NCBI GenBank assembly: GCA_973895155.1
Contig: OZ316893.1
Coordinates: 14,880,001-14,944,000, forward strand
Length of the DNA stretch: 64,000 nt
DNA from: Marsupella aquatica
Taxonomy: Eukaryota > Marchantiophyta
Direction: 5' to 3'
A program made the translations under genes and the position numbers. Below the pieces are notes generated by a model. That model worked only from the letters and a program-made list of their open reading frames with translations. It made no database searches and was not told where the DNA came from. Shown here in pieces: positions 35,212-47,269 of this stretch; the first letter of the stretch is position 1, and every line of letters starts with the position of its first letter.

Positions 35212-36975
35212 GATTGTGTTGCCTGTAGAACACGTTACCCTTAGTTTTGCAAGAAGCGGGGGAGCAGGAGGGCAAGATGTAAACAAAGGTGCGTTCGGCT
35301 TTCAGTTGCAGATGCCCACCAATGACCTGGACTTCCACTCCCAGTGATGATCCTAATGTTTCAGCCTTGTGTGATGATTATGAATGACATCTCTTTTAAA
35401 TGAGAATCTGACGGATTCAGTGGAAGAAAGGGGGAAAGAAAATAGAGTTGGTTAAGTAGAAATGTGGCTTGCATCTCGTGGCGTTCAGAACGGGTACCAT
35501 CCTGACGCATTCTGCACATTTGCCTGGTTCTTTTGTATGAGGGGAAAGTGTGGCATTTCTCTCTCGTTCTACCTCAAAAAAGAAAACACTGGTTTGCAAC
35601 CCATGTCAGTCTCATGAGTAACACCGAACAATAAATTAATTTGCTGCCCAAATACTAATCCCAGGATACTGCTCGAGCAGTCTATATGCACCTAAGACAT
35701 CAACAGAGTTCGAATTTTAGGCGTGTGTAAGTGATAGAAGAGGGGAGACAGCGGTATGGCCGTTGGGGTTCAGGTTCAATTGGCGCCACTGCCTGACCAA
35801 AGTGGTGGTCCTAACTGAAGTGATGGAATGACCAGTCTCCCCTCAAATGCTAGTGAATCCTGTCTCGAGGTCGGAAGACATTGTAAAATGCTCGTGAAGA
35901 ACATGATCCCTCCAGAACCTGGGTTTGTTGCTGTCTTAGTGCGTTGCGCTCGGAAAATCCGTAAGAATAATTGTTACGTAATGAAAGAAACAAGAAGAGA
36001 AGGACTTAATCCTTCTCTGGTGTGATTCAGGAAAAGAATCGCGTCAATGGAGATGGAGACCTTGCAGTTGCATCAACCAGGACGAGAACTCAGAAGTGAG
36101 TAAAGTATGTTTGGGATATTCAGTTTTTATATATTCATTCAACTCTTTGACCTATGTTTACATAACTGTTGTCCTTTGTTTGATATTGTGTATCCAGAGG
36201 CAACATCGATGACGCTCTTGAAAAAATTCAGGTGAGCTTCTATTCTGATGAATTTTCGGTTCATCTAACCAGAATTTAATGTCTATTCACGCTCTTTAGT
36301 TTAAATGTTTATATCTCCTAAATTTCGGGTATTTAAAGTAAACCAATCTCTGAGCCAATTGCGCTGTTCTTCAAAAGTAGTCACGATTTTGTGCCTGTTT
36401 CCCTCAGAATTGTTTCTCCGGTAAAGTGAATAACTGTTGTCAGCTGATACTTCAACAGGACTCGCGCTCAGAACAACAGTGTCGACAGACATAAGATGCT
36501 TATCGTCGCAGATGTTAAGCCCCTTCGCCCTTGTAAGCATCTTTTGATGATTTCATCCCCAGTTTCTTCTTCTTCCTTTTGATTGTGTAGGCCATATTTG
36601 ATGCAGCAGCCTATGTGCCTCCACCTCCATCCGAAGAAACCATTAGGAAAATACAAAAGTTGTGAGTGAACTGATCCCCGTAAACCTTTGGACCGTCTGT
36701 TTGTCAATTCAGCGAGAAGTGGTTTCCATGTACTCACTTCTTGAAGGAGGCTCGTGCAGCACCATCACTTGGCAGGAGTGGCTCTGTTTTTCTTCTGTAT
36801 GAAGCTTGGTCAAGATCGCAGGTGGGAGGTATCCATCAAATTTGTGGAGAGTCTGATGGAACTCATCTGTGGATTCTTTTTCAGGGCTAGAATACAATAT
36901 GAGAGGAGACTTCAAGACAAGAAGAAGTCATCATCAAAGCAATCAGACAGGCGGAACAAAGGTAGCTGGGATTAG
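35212..36975 (+). CDS. ICT1-type peptidyl-tRNA hydrolase / class I release factor-like protein (partial model)
   Basis: Five exons of the plant organelle ICT1-like ribosome-rescue family are recognisable: 35212-35288 (HVTLSFARSGGAGGQDVNK), 36031-36095 (EKNRVNGDGDLAVASTRTRT), 36198-36231 (GNIDDALEKIQ), 36591-36661 (AIFDAAAYVPPPPSEE) and 36885-36975 (a basic tail ending RRNKGSWD). The GGQ catalytic tripeptide that triggers ester hydrolysis is present, in GGAGGQ rather than the usual GGPGGQ. Exons 36031 to 36975 join perfectly in phase. Between 35288 (phase 1) and 36031 (phase 0) the conserved block that normally reads VNTKVDMRF with its following helix, about 30 residues, is missing; I could not find it. 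The N-terminal transit peptide exon is also unplaced, though 34260-34660 has an Arg/Ser-rich frame. It may be a gene with a divergent exon, or a broken one. Confidence 0.7.
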
Positions 36976-38070
36976 AAACCCATTTGCGTACTCAAAATGG
37001 ATAGCACCCGCCAGAATGGCAGAGGTGTTCCAGAATGTAGCCAGTTCTTCCTCATGTTGAGGGAAATAGAAATCTCCGCCGACAAATGTAATTGACTGTA
37101 CAGTAGAGGCTTTAGCTGCGACAAAGTTGCTATCTCGCATTACGACCTTTATGTGAGAAATCGTACTCCAAAAATATGTTTCCCCATTTAATTGGTAATA
37201 TACAATTCATCGAGCGGACAACTTCAATCCAAAGCTTTGTCGTTCTACAAGCATCGTCTAAAGATTTATGTACAAACGTGATGAGAGAAATTATGTTGTT
37301 GAAAATCGATACCGATTCTAGGGCTGTTGTCCTTATGTTAAAACCCAAAAGATTTATGTACAAAAAATTTGAATTATTGTCGACTCATGCACAATGGTGA
37401 TGTCGTCAATTGATATGTCAAGAAAACAGTGGATGATTTCTCAAGCTTAAGCATAGGTTCCCCAACAATTATTTCTTACTTCCGAGCAAATTTGGTTCCA
37501 AAACTTCCAAAGTATTGACTGATGTCACGTGCCCAAGCCATTAGTGAGTTCAATGCATCCTTTCTAGTCTGCTACCCACAACGATTTAATGGTCAGGCTG
37601 CTCATCTGTCTGAATCTTCGACTTTCTCCGGATTCTGGTGATTCGTTTCCCACCGAAGCACTTATTTGGATGTTTGAAAGTTGAGTTCTATCTTTATGGC
37701 AAAGCGTTTGGAGGGTTTTGTCTGTGGCTCATGCTTGAGTAACGCCATTTACTAACATGGGCTCGGGTTTCCTAGGGTGTATGTTGCCAATGCACGGTGT
37801 GTACAATCTGTATTCAGCCCCACAACTAAAAGTAGGGAATGGGAAAAGTCTGCCCGGACCTCGAATTCCCAAAACATTAATGGAGGGCAACGAGTGAAGT
37901 GCTAGTTTATGGCACGACAATACGTGAACCTTTAGTTTGGACACCGAGGCGAAACAACACAACACAACGTACTCTCTAGAATCGATTTTAGTCACGCTGA
38001 ACCAAACATTCTTGGAGGCTCAGTCGTTCAGAATTGGAGTGAGATCTTCCCCGAAGTGAGAATTGTAGAG
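36976..38070. other. Intergenic DNA, no gene seen
   Basis: It should contain the 3' UTR of the ICT1-like gene. Other open frames are short and unrecognised. Confidence 0.4.
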
Positions 38071-38370
38071 AAACCTTTCGCTTTGAACTGAGAATTGCAG
38101 AGAAAGCTTACCCTTTGAATTAAGGATAGCAAAGGGAAGGCTTGCTCTTTGGGTTTAGAGACAGGTTGCTTCAGGAATCTAGGAAAAGCCTCCGCTATAG
38201 ATCAAGAATTGCAGAGAAAGCCTGTTCTATGAAACGAGACTGGTAGAGCAAGCTTGTGCTTTCTGATTCGTAAATTTCAGAGAAAGTCTGCTTTCATAAG
38301 TCGCGACTTGCAAAGAAAGCTCGTGCTCTCTGATTCGAAAATTGCGGAAGCTTGCTCTTTAAATTCGGAG
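38070..38370. repeat. Degenerate tandem repeat with GAATTGCAGAGAAAGC core
   Basis: At least six imperfect copies of a unit of roughly 45-60 bp: GAATTGCAGAGAAAGCTT, then (C/G)CTCTTTGAA-like and a GA-rich link. It lies just downstream of the DUF218 gene on the opposite side of its stop codon (38702). Confidence 0.75.
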
Positions 38371-38701
38371 TCGGGAATACATCTTGCTTGCAACTCTCAA
38401 CCAAACTCCCGGAATTGCAGCCTGGTTTCCAAAAGAAAACGGGAGACCGGCTGGGCCCCTCTCTCTCTGACGACGCACGTAATGGTTACGACGAAACAAA
38501 GCAATAAGCTTTTGATGCAAATTCTTTTGCTGTCGAAGAGTCATCAGCATGTCTCAGCTCAATGGCGCAGAACTTCCCCACGATGCAGCACTACGTGATT
38601 GATCCACATCAACCCGGATGATAAGGGTTTAAGTGGTTTGGTGAGTTGCTCAAACCCCAAATTAGGGAGTATGAATTTATCCATCCGCTACCCTAGATTG
38701 C

Positions 38702-40334
38702 TCAATAGGATTGCAGAGCAGGGTCATCTTTGTCCTCCTTTCCGAAAAGACCCTGGTCTTCGGTGTTGTAGGCTTTGTGTTCGGTATGAAACCATTCGTG
38801 GAAATCCTCCAGACTTTGTATTCGCTGACTCAACATATTCAAGTTATTTATCGAATTTCGTTCTCTCTCCAGTCTCGCCTGCAAAATAATGTTGCTTCCA
38901 GTGTCAGAAGAGGACAGTACTGCAGGTTAGCCTCCCTATGGTAACCACGAAATTTGCAAAATGTGCCGACAACCATCCTACTCAAGACTTCCATTCTCAA
39001 TTGAGGACCGCCATTCACTATGTCTCTGCTAACAGTGAATACATCGAGCAAATCCATCGTCTCCTTTTGGATGAAACATCAATTCTGCCTTGGAATCACT
39101 GAGAAACGAGCAATAAACATCCCAATATTCTTCCCTCGGCCGGCTGCAACAGAATTGAACGGGATTGAATTGTGCAGGACAGCATACATTTAAGAGCCCC
39201 GAAAGAGAGTGGGAGAGTACATGCCTGAGCAATGCTTTCGTCGAGGTCACCGTGGTCAGGGACGCTATGAAACTCTAAATGGAACCCCTGTCCTTTAGAT
39301 CCTGTCGCAGCTGCCACTGCTCCATCTACAAACAGCTGCTGCTGACCCTTCTGCTGCAACGCAAGGCCGGCTCCTTGTAACCCGAAAATCCACTCAAAGA
39401 CCGCCCTTGTTCTCGGCATATGGAACTCGGAAGTCACCACCGCCAACATTTTCCACCTCCTCGGAATCACATGCTGCGTGAGAGAGAAGTATCCATTCCC
39501 AATCGTATCATACGACGCCCATTCCTTAATCAAATGAGCAAATGGCGCGCCCTTGCTATGAAGATACTCCGCACACGACGTGCTTTCATGAATGACGAAG
39601 CCGTCGGAGGAGAGAATGGGCGCCCTATGAGGCGTGCCGCCTCCCAAACACACGATCTTGCAGACATTTCCACCATTGTTGTGTTTGTTAGAGCGCTGCT
39701 GCAGATCCAGAGCCTTATCGAGCCGTCTCTCCACCCAGACCGGCACTCCACCTCCTGCGACCTGTCCCCCCGCCAGAACAAGGATTGCGTCATAGCTATT
39801 ATTGAAATTGTCTTTTCGACCGTCTTCTACTTCGCTATTAGCATTTGCAACGGCTTCCGATGGAAAAGGCTTCCGTCGTCCTCTATCGTCGTCATTCGAT
39901 CGATCCCTTCTTCCGGATTTGCTCCCTCTTGAGGCGCCAAATCCTGATGTCCTCCAGTGGTCGTCTTTCAAGTGATCACTGCCCTTCCTGGCTGCAATCC
40001 ATATCAGTTGACAATCGTAGGAGGAGGCGGAGGACCTTCTTTCCCGATCATTCAAGCGACAGGAGGAGCGTAGAGGTTCCAGAAATTTTCCTTCCCGAGT
40101 TCCTGTCTTGCGACTCGTGATGACATCTTGCGGAAGCACCTTGCACTCTTCATGACTGAGCGATTCAGCATTTTGCCCCTCGATGTCCCGAATCGAAAGT
40201 AGACTGCCCCACTTGGTTTGCCTGCCACTACTGCTGGTGCCACAAGCGCTCTCGATAATATGAAGATGATGATGTGAGGCAAGAGAATTGAGGACTTTCT
40301 CCGGGATCGTTCTTTTGATCCCGAGAAACTGCAT
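38702..40334 (-). CDS. DUF218 (YdcF/SanA-like) domain protein
   Basis: Two exons: 40334-39225 (370 codons) and 38878-38702 (58 codons plus stop), 428 residues. Residues 181-340 carry the DUF218 pattern: YDAILVLAGGQ, then ERRLDKALDL, KIVCLGGGTPH, and VVTSEFHMPRTRAVFEW, the conserved S-x-F-H-x-x-R-A block. The second exon gives ARLERERNSINNL and FEDFHEW-like SLEDFHEWFHTEHKAY, the usual tail of plant members. The join needs a GC-AG intron (CAG|GCATGT at 39225/39224); the nearby GT (GCAT|GTACTC) would throw the tail out of frame. The N-terminal 180 residues are basic and Ser-rich, perhaps a targeting region. An acceptor-like tract ends at the chosen ATG, so an upstream exon (to about 40438) is possible. 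The biochemical role of plant DUF218 proteins is unknown to me. Confidence 0.82.
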
Positions 40335-40439
40335 TCTCTAATAGAAAGGTTAAAATAATAAGCGAAATGGTCCGCTTTTCCTCGCTGTTCGAATTTTCTT
40401 GAGAATTTTCCGAAGCTGATAGCACCCGCCCCTTTCATG

Positions 40440-42048
40440 AAAGAAAACGATGTCCTGACTATCTACCTACACGGCTACGCTCCTCTGGTCCACGCCTGGA
40501 GCCGTGGAGACCAGGAACCTCATGGTCTGTATCCAGAGTTTGCCGGCACGATGGAAGTGAGCCTCTACAGTAGTTGAGGGGATATCAATGTGGACGATTG
40601 AGGACCTCTAGTTCTTGAGTTCTCCATCTAACGTCATAGCTCAGTAATACTTTCACTCGTACTTTTCCCTTCCCGAATGGATAGAAAATTCCGTAACTGC
40701 GCGACAGAACGATCTTGAACAACAATGAAAAGAAATCGAATGGTCACCTCGCTTTCGGACGGGGATATCAACGTGGCTAATCATCAACTGTTCAAGTTAT
40801 CATGCGGGAAACGCTGGCGGTGGTGTCTTCCGAGGTGGAAAAGGGGGAATTGAGAATTGAGGAGAGGAGTAGCTCATTGAGAATTGAGATAGAAACACTT
40901 TGCCTGCTAAGTAATCTAATTTCACGTCCTCAAGACATCCATCGTAAAACCGAAGAATCGGAAGTGACCAGACGACACTGCAGTCTTCGTCCAGTGTCCA
41001 ATTTTCTCGTCGTCAAATCACACATGTCTCTCACACAACGTTTAACAAACAGACTTATACATCCACGCTTTCATAAAAGCGTAATTCTCGTCATCAAATT
41101 CGTCATGCTTGACATATAAAGCTTTTCTCGAAGTCATGTGAGAGTTTCAAGATTCGATATTGATAAATTTCACGCTGATAAAAGCACGCTGCAATTGCAG
41201 AAAGTGCAGTGCAGCTGGGCAGGTTTGGCCCGAGTGAGTGATTTCCAGAGTCTACAATTTCCTCTGTCCAAAATTTTCGCAAGGATGGATCTCTGCATGA
41301 TTTGAGACACATCTCCACTACATTGCTGTTCGGGCGTGCATGCCCCGTGCTAGCAACTTTAACTGGATGATAAATGCCTGTTGTTGGTGAGTCGAAAAAA
41401 CTTTCGCCAAACATTGTTTCCTTGGATGGTACTTCAAGGATCTCTATCAAAGACTAGTGTGCAACGAACCCCGCTAAGGGGGTAGGGAGCGATTTAATTT
41501 TGTACGTTCAGGAGAAAACACTCTGCCCCAACTGGTGAACATGAGTTAACTAATCTAAACTTCCTCCGTCAAACTTTGGCAGCTCCGGATGAACTATTCA
41601 CACCTATACGACCATGTCGTTTCCGTAAAAATTGAATTACGAGCCATGTTAACAGCTCTCTTATTGCTTAGTATACACCATCGCCATCATTGCCGCAGTA
41701 GGGGCGCTAGAGAGAACCCCGATGATGGAAGTGGAAAGTGAAGAATGCCGAGGCTACTCTTGTAAGAATGAATTTCGATCTGTTTGCAAACACCGATTTC
41801 GGGATCAGAAGAAATGGTAGCAACAGATGCTGCTGCTATAAACTAAATAGTCTACAAGCCCCTTCCCCCTTAAGATGCACAAACAGGCGTATGAAAGTCA
41901 AATTTGACGAGAGAAAAGCGTTTAGCAATTCACCCTTACCAGAAAATACCAATCAACGTCTCGAAAGAGGGTATGTCTGTTGGCACCTCCAAAGTTGTAC
42001 AGTAAATAACGGCCACCTCCCAGATGGCTTGGGATGAACTATCAAATT
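40440..42048. other. Region between DUF218 and CTR1-like genes, no gene seen
   Basis: It lies upstream of the DUF218 gene and downstream of the kinase gene, both on minus, so it holds the DUF218 promoter and the kinase 3' UTR. A minus-strand open frame of 115 residues at 41103-41450 matches nothing I know. Confidence 0.4.
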
Positions 42049-45000
42049 TCAAGTAACATGTTTTGACGGGGGGACTCGAGGAGGCTGCGCCGCTGACGCC
42101 TTCAGAAATTCTTTCAGTGACTCCATGATGCTCGCAAAAGATGGTCTATCACGAGGATCACTGTACAGTACAGATGTTGTGGCAGATAAGAAACTTTGAA
42201 AGGAAACAAAAATGATAGGTCCTGGCAGTATACTAAAAAGCAACAACGACTAGCGAGGGCTTTGGACGGATCCTAAGCCGGTATACGGATAAGTAGTCGT
42301 TCGAATACTCACTTTGCCCAACAAGCTTCCATAATGGCACCAAGTTCTGGATGTAGATCTTTTGGGACTTGGAGCCGTCTATTTTGGAAGCCCACGGCAC
42401 CTACGACCTGGACTGGACTCATTCCACTCCATGGTAGTTGCATAGTTATCATCTCCCAAAAAACCACTCCAAAACTATACACGTCTGATTTTTCATTCGC
42501 AGGCTCATCACGCAGAATTTCTGGTGCCATCCACTCCGGCTGCAAGACCACTCCACGTTTCAAAGTATGTTAGAAAATCTAAGCTAGCATGATATCACAG
42601 ACGAATACCATAACGCCAACAGTTATGCGTGGAACTCTAGTGTCTGGACAGAGACATAGATGAGCAGCAATGAAATAAGGTGTTTCTATCTTTCAAGGAT
42701 TACAAAAGTCTCTTAGATTGTTTCCGGCCCTGGCGAATCATTAACAGCTTCGTTGTGTTATTAATTTCAATATCCTGAGTAACAAATATAATAAAATCCA
42801 CCGTTGGTGCCAAATAATAATTGGGCCACACTGACGGACGGTATGACGTAGTATTGCAAATTATTTGACTTACCGTTCCAGCTCCGGATCGAGAAGACAA
42901 GAATGCGTTTGCCTTGAACCTTGATAGACCAAAATCGCACACCTGCGTAAAGTTTTTGAAATCAAGTTTAGCGATCTACTTTAGGAAGAACTTGCTGTAG
43001 ACATTATTGCCCATTATAGTTCAATCTCTGAATCAGGAGTATGCGCCACCCATATGCACCCATTTGACATTGTTGGATACTAGGATGAAAAGCAATGAAG
43101 GTCATACATCCTCACGGACAGTAACGAAGGAGGCGCATGATACCTTCACAGTCCAATTCTTGTCAACGAGAAGATTTGGCGACTTGAGATCACGATGAAC
43201 AATTGGAGGATTACTGCGGTGAAGGTAGTTCATCCCTTTGGCCTGCATGGGTCATAGAGTGACTCTGTGAGACGGATTTCTTTGCTAGATATTCAACTAA
43301 ATATTCTGAAAAGCAAGAAATCCTGGCAATTCGAGACTGTTGAATCATCGAGAGAAGGATAAAGAACCAGTTTTACACACAGACACACGTCATAAGCCAC
43401 AGACGTACCACATCGAAGGCCATTCGAATTCGCCTTTTCTCATCGAGCAGCTCTCTCACTGACGACTTGTGCAGAAGTCTGAATAAGCTACCTCTTGATA
43501 AGTATTCAGTAACGATAGATAGATTTGGGGGTGCCGTAACAGCGCCCATGAAAAGTACTACATTGGGATGCCGTAATCTTTTCATTATTGAAACCTTCAT
43601 GACAACAAATGTGCGAGTTTAGTATCTTTTCACAAGAGCACATTTCATTTCATAAATGCGTCACTTAACAAACGACCAGTTCATCTTTGACTCCATCGAC
43701 CTGACCTGTCAGGTTGCCTGTAGGCTTCATTACGGAACAGTGCACTACAGGCGATGGGGTGTAGCTACAGAGCAACTATTTATTTCGCCTTGGATCATGA
43801 AAGTAAATGAAACCTACATCCGTGTAGACTAACTCACCTCCCTGACAAACTCTATGAGCCGGTCGTCATGAACGTCTTGTTCCATGAGAACTTTGACGGC
43901 TACGTCCTGTAAAGTTAATAAACGTCTGTCAATACTCGCAAGCAAGAAGCAATAAATAACACCTCGGGTGGCAAGCACAGGATTCTTGTACAATATATCC
44001 CTTCTCACACACATACATAATGAGTGCATTTGCTGGAAAGATTTGCGAAACAACAATAGTGACAGTAAAAGAGCAGAGAAACTCACAGATCCACGCCAGT
44101 CCGCGCGGTGTACTGTTCCAAACGAGCCTGCACCCACCCTCTCTTTCATGATAAGATCCTCCCATCGAATTTCCCACTCCTCAAAATTTGACATTCGTTC
44201 CAGCCTCCTTCCTGCATTTGAAGTTTCACCTAGACCCATGCCCGAGCTCATGTAACTTTCTGTTGCTTGGTTGATTACAGGAGACTTCCTGGAAAGTCTT
44301 ACAGAAGGACCCTCTTTCTGGAAATTGAGACCTTTCTCGCTGGCTTGTACCACATCAATTTTAGGAAGGCTCATTGAATCTGGGTTGACTCCGGCCACGA
44401 ATGACATGTTGCCTGAGGACAGAATCTTAGCTGGTCCCTTTCCATCCCGTCTTCTCTCTTGTAATTGGTCCTTGAAAACATGGAAAGCACGCTCTTCTGA
44501 AACCTTCATGACAGCCCAGACTTCAGCACCAGGTGTATCATCTGAGAATGTCAACTCAGCAGAACCTGATGGGAACCAGTCCTTTGGGCCTTTGTCTCCT
44601 CTCTTATCCTGGTAAGAATCAAGGGATCCACCATCTCTAGCAAAGCTTCTACTCCAGGACCTGTCCTCTCCCGAAAAGCTCCTTTTGAAATCTGGGAATC
44701 GTAGGGGCGAGCAAAATGACCATGACGAATTGGTCCACACAGAATCTGGGGACGATAAACATCCCGGCTTTGCAACAAGGTCAATATAATACTCCCTGAA
44801 TAATGCCCACAAAGTCTTTATAAGTGAAAATGCAAGTACTGTAGGCACTCATAATACAAAATTTCAGCATGGGTACTTAATTCGCATTCTTTAGTGAGAA
44901 TCATATTCGCATCAAGATCCTAAAGAAGTTGAAATTACCTGTCAGGTTCGCAGAGCACCATGCAGGAGGCACCATCGTCTGATCCACAATACTTGCAACC

Positions 45001-47269
45001 TCGGGCAATTCGACAAGGCAGTTTGATACTGTCGGCCACTGACTGAAGAACACGTTCGACAACCAGTCACATCTTCATGAAAATCGGATTCACCAGTTTC
45101 AAACTTGCAGTTGACTATTTAACGCACTTCTATTTCCTGGGTACAGTCAAGAGTATTTCGATCTCTTGACATAATTTTAACTGTTACCATGAAGCCTAAA
45201 GTCTGCGTTTCTCAGACGGTTAGTTGCCTACCTTGAACAGCAAGGCACGGTGCCGACAAAGACCAACGGAGAGGCTCCCAAGAGGAAGAACAATGCTGCT
45301 AAGGCAGTCCTTAAGGCGGCGGGTGCTCTCCTTCCATCGCACCGATAAGTCTCCATGCTCATGGTCAGCTTCCCCGCTGTAGAAAACACATAAAAGATAT
45401 GACCAGGTTAGAGGTAAAAATAAGGAGAACTTTCAACTGTCTTCAGCAGCACGAGAACTTTGGCCCAATTTAACCTGATCACTTGGGACTCACCCGAGCA
45501 GATTGCAGACACGGGTTCCCAGCAGCTCAGCAAGGACTCGCGGATCAGGGTCCTCGTGCCCTCGACAGAGAGATTTGACCTTAGCCTCCAAATCTCGTAC
45601 CAGCTCTCGCAGATGAGCATCGCCATTCTTGTCCACGAGCACAACCTCAATAGACGAATCCGCTGGGTCCACCGCTCTGAGCGACTCCAAGGAAGGCATC
45701 TTGTTTCCCTCTTGTGGATGATTGCACATAGTCCATACGTGGGGGCTCATTCCCCACACATGATAGAAGCCATCCTGGACAACGTCATTGTATCCAAGGC
45801 TTCCATTCACCTGGACAGAGAACATCACTGACTCTTAATACGTCAAAAGATCCACAACCGGATAAAATTCTTCCATCTAATTTAGAACTTGCCTTCTTTG
45901 TCACATGAGAACCTGTCGGGGATCCATAACCAATGGTATCACAATCAACAACATTACCAGCATGAATAATCTGAACGGTTTTACAAAAGTACAAACACCA
46001 AGGCTCAAAGATGACATAAACAGTATGAGCAAACTAAAAGTAATACGGGCGTTCATACTATGCCTATCATCAACAAGACAAGCTTGCTGGAGTAACCCCT
46101 GCGAGTTAAACATTCAGGCCATGGGGTTCCTGTAGGAGCACTACCAACATAACCAAGATGCCTGTGTTGGAGATCCCATGACAGACTAGCCAGACTACCT
46201 CCACTACTAAATTAGAAGTTGCTTTGATGGGCATCTTCAATTGTGAGCACGACCAACTAGCATCTTCTCCAACAAGTACGACGTCTGAAATCCAGAGTGT
46301 GGCCAAATTACATACCCAGAACCGATGGGCAGTAGCCTCGACAGATCGACGAGCCGCAGAGCAAGAAGTCTCGTGGAAGTGCTGTCCAATGAGTCGAGTT
46401 TCCGAAGTCAATTCCGCTTCCGCCATCAGACGAACCGCCAAGGCAGCCTGCAAATTGTATCCCTGTTCCGTCTGCTGAGCCCAACTGGCTGGTGATAGTA
46501 GCTCGGATTCTGGGAAATCTCCTCTCGAGACCTCTTTGCTACTGTACCGTTCCTCGGGGATATTACAAGGAGCATAGTCTTCATAAGTTGAATTGGCCTT
46601 GTTACTAAGATAATCGTCCACTTTAGTCGGAAGGGCAACATCGCTTGACAGCAAACTTTCTGTGAGCCCGCCCCTGTATAAGCTCTGCATTGTGGTGGTG
46701 GTCATAGTAGAGTCGCCACCTCTAAGCCGGCCGATGTTGGTCTCGAGCAACGACGTCCTCTCCGAAAACCGACCGAACTGAGACGAATTCTGCTCACTGG
46801 AAGTTGATGAAGTTTTCCTACAAAACGATCCAGAATGTTTAGCTGACGCAGGATACGCAGCATCAGGAAACGGGTGCTGCTCCAACGCAGGAGTGAGGCG
46901 ATCGCTGTCATTTCTGGGCGATGCGGCGAAAATCTTCTCCTGAGACGAATAGATTCCATCGGATGAGACGAAGGAACACTTGTCCGAGAAGCCAGAAAAA
47001 GTTCTGTCCACACGAGAAAGGCCCAGGGATTCCCCCGAAGGTTGTCGCTCTAGAGCTGTGTATGGAAGCTTCTCTGCAGGGTAGGAGAACGACTCCGACG
47101 AGTCATTGGGAATGTACGAATTCTTGCCAAATGCGACTTGAGACTGTTTGTGTAACTCGAAAGGTTTCCGTCCCGATGACAAATGAGCTGGCTGAGGCAA
47201 CTCTTCGGGAAGGTAAAAGCTGCTTTCAGTACGGTCGAACAGAAGGTAGTCTGATTTTCGTGCAGGCAT
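42049..47269 (-). CDS. CTR1-type Raf-like MAP kinase kinase kinase (group B3)
   Basis: Eleven exons on the minus strand, all joined in phase: 47269-46316, 45810-45494, 45376-45232, 45042-44939, 44795-44087, 43906-43838, 43594-43409, 43242-43144, 42942-42874, 42539-42313 and 42160-42049; 996 residues. The start [11 protein letters not shown] matches the CTR1-type N-terminus; the frame is open 48 codons further upstream to an ATG at 47413. Residues 271 to about 475 form the EDR1 domain ([44 protein letters not shown]). The kinase domain is complete: GAGSFG at 728-733, lysine K748 in VAVK, HRDLK with D846, DFG with D864, and GTPEWMAPE. In flowering plants CTR1 acts at the ER as a negative regulator of ethylene signalling under the receptors; moss relatives also act in ABA signalling. 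No PAS domain is seen, unlike moss ARK/ANR. Confidence 0.93.

Noticed and set aside
41103-41450. Minus-strand open frame of 115 residues
   Set aside because: No family match; composition is ordinary and it probably lies in the kinase 3' region.
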